From positions 32,709,280 through 32,773,279 of the forward strand of contig OX457047.1 in the NCBI GenBank assembly GCA_949752735.1: a stretch of 64,000 bases of DNA, written 5' to 3'. Below the pieces are notes generated by a model. That model worked only from the letters and a program-made list of their open reading frames with translations, searched no databases and was not told where the DNA came from. Source of the DNA: Lumbricus terrestris (Eukaryota > Annelida > Clitellata > Crassiclitellata > Lumbricidae). Shown piece after piece: positions 36,047 through 46,100 of this stretch (its first letter is position 1; every line of letters begins with the position of its first letter). The position numbers and the translations under genes are program-made.

Positions 36047-36530
36047 CGTATAAACTTATTGACTTCACGAAATTATATGAAACTGTATTTATGTATTAGA
36101 AATATTCCATAGTTCAGTTCAGAATATGCATCTGCCAGAAAATGATATTCATCTAATTAGCAAGTCATGATCACTCGATCAGCTACACTGACTTCGTAAA
36201 TTTTACAAAATGAACGTCATCAGAATACTAGAATAGAAAACTGTTTGGGCCCTACAAAACGTCTGGTGATCCATGCAAAGGATTTGACATGGATCAGATT
36301 CTTGTTGGACACTGTTCAACATGACTCATGATACTCATCCGGGTCATCCCATCATTCCTGCCTTGACAGAGCTATGATTCATATGAACTCCCACTAATCT
36401 TCTCGATTGGCATTTGGCAGTCAAGCACAAGTTCATGAAATTTAATCTGGTCTATTGCTCTACAAGAACCCTTCTATATAATAACTTGTACTTCCATATG
36501 CATATATAATATTACTACTACAGTACTACT

Positions 36531-36708
36531 CAGTGCCCAAAGTGTGGAAAAATAAGTGCCTGGACGCCCCTTACCTCTCCAAAAGAAGTGCCTGGACGCC
36601 CCTTGCCTTTCTAGTCTCTGCTCGTCAATAAGTGGCTGGACGGCATTCAGAATTTAAGACAAGTGCATGGACGCCGTCCATGACCGTCCAGGCACACTTT
36701 AAGCCCTG
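36531..36708. mobile_element. hAT-like MITE, GGACG family, perfect 8-bp target duplication
   Basis: Termini CAGTGCCCAAAGTG and CACTTTAAGCCCTG; GTACTACT on both sides (36,523-36,530 and 36,709-36,716). It carries repeated AAGTGCCTGGACGCCCC and a CATGGACGCCGTCCATG palindrome. Relatives are at 48,546 and about 52,234. Confidence 0.9.
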
Positions 36709-36717
36709 GTACTACTG

Positions 36718-36749
36718 CTACTGCTACTACTACTACTAATAATAATAAT

Positions 36750-36792
<43 letters not shown>
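36718..36792. repeat. Trinucleotide microsatellite (ACT, AAT, AAC)
   Basis: CTACTACTACTACTAAT runs into AATAATAATAACAACAAC and a long CAA tract. It lies next to the MITE target duplication, which is itself made of ACT repeats. Confidence 0.93.
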
Positions 36793-37380
36793 CAAGCCTA
36801 ATCACCTTCACATAGGCTATGTTGGTCAATTTAAATCAAACTTTAAACACATATCATTTCACACGCGCTCTGATAGGTTACTATCACCTAAACCGCTCAT
36901 TTATCTAAATTATCTTGTGCAAGACCTGTCTTGTTAAAGCCAACGACAGGTTAAAGAGCACGCTGTTGGCATCTCCATGCATTTTCCTATCCATTAAATC
37001 CATTGGTAGCCTACCATAGGACCTACTACTTCAAAACATATCGGTACATGCTTTTGATAATAACTATTATTATTGTAAACTTCAAACTTCCAAAATGGCA
37101 CTCGAAACTCAAAAGCCAAGCGCAGGTCGCCAGCTTATTCACGAGCGCCGATAGTGTTCTGAGGTCGTTGGCATTGGGTCTCTGGCTGATTTGTTGACAT
37201 TCTAACTGATCGCTGCTGATGCGTCAATAATTATTGTCAACTTGTCATTATAGCCTCCTCGCCAAGCAGTCCTGGCTACAAAACTACATTATTACGGTGA
37301 CGGTGGTCATAGTAAATGTTTCCTACTTACTTATTAACACGTGGGCTTAAATAATTATAATTTTTCGAAATGCAGATCGG

Positions 37381-37892
37381 CAGGGATGTCACTCATAGCT
37401 TTTCCCCACCTAGATCCAGTTTTTTCGGCTTAATCTAGGTTTCTAGCATGATGTAGGAATTTCTAGGTTTGTCTTGCCGAGATTATTGTTTTACAATATA
37501 CAATTATTACAATACAATTAGTCATTTATAACGCGCTTTAACAAAACAAGTCTTGCACAAAAGCGCGCTTCACTACAGATCTAATAATAATGCAATAAAA
37601 ACAGATGAGTTTTTAACTTTGATTTTTTTACGGTTTTTTAACGGCGGATTTTCTGACTTTTTCCCGAAAAATACATTTTTTGGGAAAATGTACGAAACAG
37701 TAGTAAAAGGAGAAAGATTTAAGGAAAATTTCCGATTTTCGAACCCAGAAAGAGTGAAAGACTGAAAAAGGTCGTCAGAAATTTCAAGCTCGAAAATTCA
37801 ATGTATTTTCCCAAAATTCACCTATCTAGCTTTTTCTAGCCTTTTTTCGGCCGAATCTGACCTTTTTCGTTAAAATCAGAGTGACATCCCTG
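37381..37892. mobile_element. hAT-like MITE immediately upstream of COX5A
   Basis: Termini CAGGGATGTCACTC and GAGTGACATCCCTG; flanks CAGATCGG and CTGATCGG agree at 7 of 8. Inside are sub-terminal CCTAGATCC / TTTTTCGGC boxes in inverted form. It ends 118 bp before the COX5A start codon, so it is in the promoter or 5' UTR. No transposase. Confidence 0.88.
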
Positions 37893-38010
37893 CTGATCGG
37901 CTTTGAAACCGGAAGCGCATTGAGTGCTTCAGCTGTGGGAAGAAGCGTGAGGTTGTCTGTTGACCTCCAGTAAAGTCAGTCGAATTTCAGACACCAGAGA
38001 CCTTCCAGAA

Positions 38011-40093
38011 ATGCTTCGAGCTGGAATTAGAGCCCTACAGTCGGCACAGTGTGTGACTCGTAGAGCGGCAGGTATTACACGTGCATTTTTCTTTGATTAT
38101 CATTTAAATCCGTGGCTCGTCCTTGGCTCGCCGCAGTGTCCAGCCACAATGTCCAACTTTCGATTCACTACATAGGTGAAGCATTCGTTGCCTGTGTCAT
38201 TAAAAACATTGTAGAGGTGTTTAGATTAATGGAAATATGCGATGAAATGGACACTGGATTGACGAAAATAATTTATTGTGAAGCTGAACGTTGGATTAAT
38301 GAAAAATGATATTTGCTTAAATAGAAGAGCTCTGGATTGATGACGGTTATCATGGAAATCATTTAAATAATGAAGTGTGTAAAAATACAGGATGTGTTTA
38401 ACTAAATTAAACAAAAATAAATAGTAGCCAACGGTAAATGTTTTATAGATGACTTAGGTACTGTAATTAACTTTTATAAATATTAACTTTTATAAATGGA
38501 GACGGGTGAGAGCTTGTTTTTACGTACACATAGGGGTCCGCAAAATGTACGAGTTGCAACAGGGAGAAGGTGTTAAAAATATGATTTTTGGCCCTTACGT
38601 TGCATATATTTTGTTTAGACTGTGCATTGTTAATCAGTTGCAGGCACCTCTGTTCGTTTTTCCCATCATGATGAGACCGCTGATGAATTTGACGCTCGTT
38701 ATGAGAAGTTCTTGAATCGGCCGGACATCGATGGCTGGGAGCTGCGAAAGGCCATGAACGATCTCCAGGGTCATGACCTTGTTCCAGAGCCAAAGCTCGT
38801 CATTGCGGCAATGAAGGCTTGCAGAAGAGTGAACGACTATGCTCTGGCGGTCAGGTACCTCGAGGCTGTCAAGGCAAGTTGTCGTTCGGCTTCTGTAGTT
38901 TGCTTTTATTTATCAAATTGTTTTGAAATCTTACTTGTAAGGTTGTTGGTATATTTAGTTCGTGTCATATATATTTGTGAAGTGCGTCTTGCAGTATGGA
39001 CTCTGAGTATTGGACTCCGGGTATCAAGGCCGTAGCTAAGGGGTGTTTTGGGTGTTTTAACACCCCGAAATGAAATGGTGCCAACATGAAATAATGCATC
39101 TACTAGCACATACACACGTGATGTATGGACTAAAGGATTTCATTTTGAAGCTCTTATTTCTATGTGACATTTTACAATAGATTTTAAATTGTCCTCCAAG
39201 CCCCTTAAGTAGTCTGTTGATTTGGATGCTTGTCGTCTTGTTTAAGGTCGAGTAATCACCCTCGAAATAAAATCCTGGCAACGGCCTTGCCAGGTATTCT
39301 CAGAGAAAAAAGCCCTGGGTAAAGAGAAACGTCTTTAAGCAACGTCTAGACGAGGAGGAGGAGACTATAGACAAAAGTTTGACCCACAGAGAAGGGGAAG
39401 GTCATTCCGGTTGGAGGGGTAAACAGCAAATGCCCAATGTTTGACTAGAGCTGTTTTTGTGCATGGAACGAAAAAATTAAATCGGTCTGTAGAGCGCAGC
39501 AAACAGTTGTTCATTTAAAGTTGTGAAATTACTTTGAAATTCAGGGTTTGTGTGACTTGTATGGGTTGCCTTTGAGGAGTTTGCTGAATGAAGGGACAGG
39601 ATTATAATTGCACTGATGCATCATACTGATAGTACTTGTGTGAAAGTACATGGAGGGGTTTTTGTGGGGTTTGTCTAACTTATTAGCAGATTGACCACTT
39701 GAACCTCGTGTCTGATGGTGGGAAAAATTTAGGTTAGAATGGCGGTCATATGGGGAACTCAGTAAATTGAATCTTGTGTTTAGTGGTGAGCACTGGTGAC
39801 TAAGGTAATCTTGTGTTTTGGCCAAACTTGATGCCGCATTACCAGGCTAACGTGTTTCTTGCCTAAATGAGATGGCTGCTTGCCTGTGCGCTTGATTTTC
39901 GTTGGATGTACCTGTCATTGTATCTGTCATTGTGGTACGTTTGTAGGACAAGTGTGGCCCAAAGGTGAAGGAGATCTGGCCTTTCATGGTGACGGAGATC
40001 GGTCCAACCCTAAAGGAACTGGGGATTCTCACACCAGAAGAAATGGGATACGATAAGCCAGAACTGGCCTGCAAAGATGTTTTAGATATGTAA
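38011..40093 (+). CDS. COX5A: Cytochrome c oxidase subunit 5A, complete (3 exons)
   Basis: Nuclear-encoded subunit of respiratory complex IV in the mitochondrial inner membrane, facing the matrix. Exons 38011-38071, 38644-38873 and 39947-40093 (TAA). The frame is continuous and codes for about 145 aa, close to human COX5A (150 aa). The N-terminus [20 protein letters not shown] is Arg-rich without acidic residues, a good mitochondrial presequence. The mature part shows [38 protein letters not shown] and [19 protein letters not shown], then the third exon with [20 protein letters not shown]. The ATG has A at -3. The exon 2 donor reads AAG|GCAAGT, a GC-AG intron. A MITE lies 118 bp upstream and another inside intron 2. 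Confidence 0.96.
39025..39289. mobile_element. hAT-like MITE in COX5A intron 2
   Basis: Termini CAAGGCCGTAGCTAAGG and CCTGGCAACGGCCTTG; flanks CCGGGTAT and CCAGGTAT agree at 7 of 8. The inner edges carry GTTTTAACACCCCG. Confidence 0.85.
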
Positions 40094-41820
40094 CTAACGG
40101 TATGTGCATTGTTTTTGTTCTGCGTCGTAGCATTAGCATTTCATCAACACAATACAACTCCTACTACAGCCCAATGTAAAAATATAGAATATAATTTTAT
40201 GTCGCAATGGTGGGGATTAATTGCAGATCCATTGATGAATTATTTGTGAAGAATCCAGGGGTAAATATTGCATGACACTTAAACATGAATTGTAAGCTCT
40301 GAAAATTCAGTTGACTATTGTTGGATGAAATGCATGCACACTTGCAATCCATCAACCATACAGCCTGCTTCTTGTAGGCACATTGACCTGTTTTGTAGTA
40401 TTTCCATATTTGTAGTAATCTTTGTGATGCTTATTATTTATGAACTATGGACATGCAAGAATTCTACTTAATATTTTTGCAAACTTGAGACTCTACAATC
40501 TGCACTCCTACCATTGTGTTGGATAGCAATGCTTTCTATTAATCTGAAACATTGTCTTGTCAAAAGTTTTGATGAATGTGAACATTGAATTGTTTTACAC
40601 TAGTTAGTTAACTCTGTGGAACATAGCAGAATTTCATTGGTGTGATAACGTTACATGTAGGGAGGGAGTAAATGTTGGTTCCGCACTGCTGTGTTGGAAA
40701 TGACTTCCTAGTTTTTATGCTGTAATTATGATTAGTTTTTTTTTCAAATACTTCTTAACTATGCAATATGATGCATAACTTTTGTGTATATACTTGAATG
40801 TGCTAACGGTGAGAAAATGTTCTGTTTTCAGCAATGCCGTTACACATGTGTTTATATAGGTCATCAGACGTATCTTCACAGCATACTGGAGGAATCCCAT
40901 GATGAAACTTTCTAATTTAACAGAACTTTAAAGTACTGATTGATATTGCCCTTCTGGGTGACTAGTTGGGCAAGATTTTCATTCAATTTAGTCTTTAAGT
41001 TTGATTTTGATTCGAAGGCACGAAAGATGTTGCAATGGATAGTTACGATAATAACAAGGAAGATAGTTATCGGCGTTTTTGTATTTGAATTCATTCTTAT
41101 TTCGTCTTGATTGTGTCCTGAGGTTTGCTTCATTTTAAGTTAGGGTTGCTTTAAGGAATGTGCGTATGGATGTGTGTATGTATATTTTTTTAATTCCAAA
41201 AAAACGACGGGCAAAATGCTGTTTGTGTATATTAACATAATTCATAGTATGGCTACTTAGTGCGTGTGACTGAGTTTGCAAGTATATGTTTTTGACCAAG
41301 TAAAGCATGTTTGCAATGGGGGAAGAATAAATTGTCTTGGAACTGTTTAGCAGAATAGTTTTAGTGATCATCTACAGTTCTACACAATGGAGTAACAGAG
41401 CCATTTGTTGGTGGACTTTCTGCTGTTAGTTCTTTTCATCCGTATGCATGATGGGACATGAATGACATTGTCTCTAAATTGAGTGGAGAGTACTTGTTCC
41501 TTGAAAAAGTCGAAATTCACTAAAATGACCCTTATGTGCTGTCTACAGCAGGAAATACTGCAACTGCAATACTATACCTCTCTTTTGTCAGTGTATATGA
41601 CCTTTCTGTGAGGCGTATTTATTTAACAATGTTGGAGGAAAATGAAATGTTCCATGTGCAATTGATGTTTATTTCATTGCCAGCAAGCAATGTCCCAACA
41701 AAACTTGAATTGTCATGACATCGTGTCTGCTGTCGGGTAACTAGAGTTGACTTTTGGTGGAAAACTTTGAAATAAAAAAATCTGTTGATTATTTTGATTG
41801 ACTAGCGGTGCAATTAAGTT
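40094..41820. other. COX5A 3' flank and spacer, no gene recognised
   Basis: Contains the COX5A 3' UTR of unknown length. AATAAA-like signals occur (for example near 41,770) but none can be chosen from sequence alone. Confidence 0.5.
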
Positions 41821-41821
41821 C

Positions 41822-42330
41822 TCTACGGCCTTTCTGCATCCACCCTTCAACCTCTTAGAACTGTTCTCCATCACATGGGCGGAGACCTAGAGGGGACAGT
41901 CCCCCCCCAATGGAAGTGTTTGGGGGGACGGCCCATGCATGTGTCCCCCCCCAATCGTTGAGAGTCAAGACTAAAAAAAAGGTCATCAACTACTTTGGCG
42001 GCGAAAATAGAAAATTTCGTCGAGATTTGTCTCCGGATGACTTAAAAAAGGTCATCAACTTTTTTGGCGGCGAAATTTTTTTTCTTGAGATTTCGCCGGA
42101 CGTCAAAATTTTTTTGAAAAATCTCGCGTTTTTCCGTCCCCCCCCAATTCTCGGCCCAGGTGTCCGCCTATGCTCCATCATGCTGCAAGACTTTTCAAAT
42201 ACTTCACTCCTCATAACCCCCACTCTGTATGCTCTACACTGGCTTCCTATGCAGACACATATTACTTTGCAGATCATCTTATCGCTCTTCAAGAAACCTT
42301 ACGACTTGTTTAAGATTTATTATGAGTAGA
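41822..42330 (+). mobile_element. LINE reverse-transcriptase fragment split by a MITE
   Basis: 41,822-41,873 gives LSASTLQPLRTVLHH and 42,181 onward gives AARLFKYF. In another frame TPTLYALHWLPMQTHITLQI is the ALHWLP block typical of CR1/L2 LINEs. The MITE at 41,874-42,172 interrupts it. Confidence 0.8.
41874..42172. mobile_element. hAT-like MITE inserted in a LINE, perfect 8-bp target duplication
   Basis: Termini CATGGGCGGAGACCT and AGGTGTCCGCCTATG; CTCCATCA on both sides (41,866-41,873 and 42,173-42,180). Near both ends are C-runs followed by AAT (CCCCCCCCAA). Two copies of AAAAGGTCATCAACT with GGCGGCGAAA lie inside. Confidence 0.92.
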
Positions 42331-42339
42331 CTGACTTTC

Positions 42340-43184
42340 CTATTACATGCTTTCGTGCAAGGCCCATTTTGTTTAGGCACTTGTAATTGCCTGGTATAAT
42401 AATAATGATAGCAAACTGCACATCTGAAAATGTAACAACTCTGCGAGCGTGTACGTAATTATGTAACATAAATCTCAATTTATAAATCAATAACGTAACA
42501 TGGAGGTTATTGCTTTCGTGGTCGTAGCTGTTCAAATAAGATCTCCAATATATGACTTGTGGGTGCAGATTAATTCTCAAAGAATTATATTACATCGCAT
42601 ACATTCAACCTCTGGACGAACTCTAGCCACAATAACCACAAAATTCCTTCGTATAAACGCCATAATCTCGCGTCTTGCTATATCTCCACAATTTTTCACT
42701 GAGAACATCACGTTTTCACATCTGATTCTTAGACTCTGCATTGCCTTTTACTGTTTCAGTTCTAACATCAGCCATCTGCGACTAACTGCCCGCCTGATCT
42801 TGACCTCAAACTGATTATAACCCATCTCGTCTATCCGTGGCATTTCGTTTTAACTAAGGCCACAACACAGTATAGTATATAACAAGATAATTATATACTG
42901 TGACCACAGTAACGTTGCCCAACAGAACGATCAACAGATCGCAGCACAGTATTTGTAGTGATGTCGTCAGATTGTGTCGACTCCGTGGGTGGTGATTCAA
43001 AATATATAGTCTGTGGGCGTAGCGTGACGTTTTGTAGAGTGGGGAACCAACCGAACCAAGTTACCAACGACAAACAGGGAGCATTTAATTAAGTTTCTTA
43101 ACTGCAGTTTACAAACACTTAAAAATCTAATTTACGCAATTAAAACCGATCCTAAGACATTCGGCTGTACTGTGACTTGTCACC
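42340..43184. promoter_or_regulatory. Endophilin upstream region
   Basis: No gene or clear repeat. It should hold the endophilin promoter and 5' UTR, because the start codon at 43,185 is in the first coding exon. I cannot place a transcription start or TATA box. Confidence 0.4.
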
Positions 43185-46100
43185 ATGTCTATTGCCGGGT
43201 TAAAGAAGCAAGTTAACAAGGTTAATCAGGTAAGATTTCAAGTTTGTTTCCACCTCAATGAATAACGAGGCCGTGTCGTCAAAGCGTCTTCAAGTCGTCT
43301 GTAAAGTGTAAATGTAATTGTGTAAAGTGTAAATGTTTATCGTTTTCTATAGGTGATGGCCCAGTATTTCTGTGTCAGGATTCTATTGAGTGCCCAAATG
43401 AAGTATGTTAGATATCTCATCGCTAGAAAGCAAAATTCGTATACTGTGTTTGAAATAATATTGAAGAGAGTGTGCGCGAGAGAACTTTAGCCAGGCTATT
43501 TGCATTCATGTTTATATTTGCCTACTTAATGATAGGTACTTAAGTTACAACAACGCATTTGTTAATAGCAAGTAGGTCCGACATATATGGTTAGCACAAT
43601 AGAAATGTGTATAATGTGCGACCTCTGTACTTTTCAATGAAATAAATAATGTAGGCCTAAGCTGTCTAACTGTGTGATCATCGTATAGTAAGGTAAGTGA
43701 TCATGTTAGTCTTCAGACACCATGGGGAGTATGGGACCATGCATAATGCATTATTTATACTGTTCTCTGAATATGTCGGAGATACACAGCTGGACTGTAT
43801 GGAAAAAATAGTATTTAACTTAGCATGGGATATGGCTCGATGGGCAAGATATATCAGTGGTTATACGTGCAGAGGTTGCCTTGTGACTGCTTTGTGCTTG
43901 TTGAGTATACTATTGCCACAGCTATAACACCAGTTACTGCTCTGTGAAATGTGATGTGACTGAGGGGGGCATATCTTGTTTGGTAATGGAGTGATCAAAG
44001 ATTCATTTGACGTCTAGACTCATATTTGATTAGCATATGATCATGTACAGTTGTCCTTGTTTAATACGATGATACAAATATGTATGACTAATTATAGCTG
44101 GCTTTGAAAGTACCCATGTAAATGTATAAAATAGAAATATATGCTAAATAGGTACCCTATTTATAAATATAAATTTTGATTTATCTCTGTGTATATGTTT
44201 TAGTTTTTTATATCTTAGTATTATGTTGTGTGACTGTAAGACAAGGATGTATGGACACACTTATATTACAAGGCTGGGCTTAAATGAATAATTTTTAATA
44301 AATGACTTTCCATTTAGCCTGCAGATATGTAATCATATTGGCTGAAGTAGGTTTTATGAAAGGCTGCTTTGAATAATTTGTTTGCTGTACATTTAGCTGT
44401 TTATATATTATAAGTCTACATGCAAATTACAGGCAGATGTTTTCCATATCAGGATCAGTGTTGCTTTTAGTTTACATGTATGTACATGTAATTGACATAC
44501 CTTTTGTAATAGAAGTTCAGTGTTTGCTGATGACATGAACATATTTGCAGTGGCGTAGGCAAGGGGGGGGTTTCGGGGGTTAAAACCCCCCCCATTGGCT
44601 CCGAAAAAAAGATTTTTTAAGGTTATTTTTCCATTTAAGCAAGAAAAAATAGCAAAAACAGGGTTTCCGGCCATAAACCCCCCCATGAAAAATTCCTGGC
44701 TACGCTACTGCATATTTGGAGGAAACTGCAAAGTGAGAAGGATGAACTGGTCTTGCAGAACCATGGAGGATTGTTCAAAAGAATGATTGTATATATACAG
44801 AATGTTTATTGCTTCTAAATAAAAAGTTATGCTATAATTGGACCAAAACAGATGATTTACTACCCTCTATAGAATTGAATGGATATGGTGAACCTAGAAG
44901 AGACTGAAATGGAGAAGGAATTGGGAGTTTGGATTGATAAAGATCTTAACTGGCCCAAATGGGGCCAACAATATACATGTATAGAACAATTAATTTGGAC
45001 ACTCTACTACAAAAATAATTCTCGGCTTTCACGATGAGTTTCATTATTCTTTTGCTACAAAACTTTTGGCTATATTGGTCAAAATACCTCAGATGGCCAA
45101 AAATAGTTAAGCACTATCTATATAATTGCTATATAAAAATTTCGTTGGTGCAGTTCAAATATCCACTTGTATGGATGTATCAATCAATTTATCAATCAAT
45201 CCTTTATTTGTAGCCAACCAACCATCAGCTATTCAAGATTGCAAATCAAATGGCTCTTTAAATTTAGATTGATGGCCACAAGGGAAGGCTCTGACAGGGA
45301 TAAAGGATCCCGTTAAGTAGGGACAGCTATTCAAGGTTTCAAAAGCAGATATAATTACTTTGTATAACAGTTGATGACTTGCAAAATCCTGACTAAAATA
45401 ACTACCTTAGACTATAAGGAAAGCAAGCAGAATGAATATAGAGTAAAGTTAAATAATATTGGGAAATATAAGGAATATTTATAAAATTCAAAGCACTTAC
45501 TAATTGCCTTCAGCCACACAAGGGCATAGCTTATATTGAAATGGCATTAGTGTGGATGATTGCCTGATTTCTTGTGTACACAATACATTGTGCTTGTATA
45601 TATGCATGTTTGTAAGTAAGTAAATGATCTTTATTTGCATTAAACACACTCTCATGCTTGACAAGAACAAATGCTTGTAAGTAGCACAATGGTTTATTTA
45701 TGTGCATTATCCTGATGCTTGACCATTGATACCTGATGCAGAATGATATTCGGGATCCTAGAGACTTTGTCACTAATTATACATGCATTAGCTGAACTAG
45801 CTTGCTGTTTAGGTATGCATTCTGATGAACAATAGATTTTACTCTTTGTTCGTTGTTTTAGTTTATGAGTGAAAAGATCGGAGGAGCTAAAGGAACAGAA
45901 CTTGACAATGACTTCATTGAAATGGAAAAGGTCAGTGAGTCTCATCGTTTGGCCGGTTTGTGAGATCAGGTGGATTGTTTGTCCAAAGATGCCAAAAATA
46001 TGTTCCAGTTCATGCCTGTAGTTCAGTCACACAAGTCATGTGATCAAGAAGTATATAAATAGACACACATGTACACACTGTACCAGTAACATACACACAG

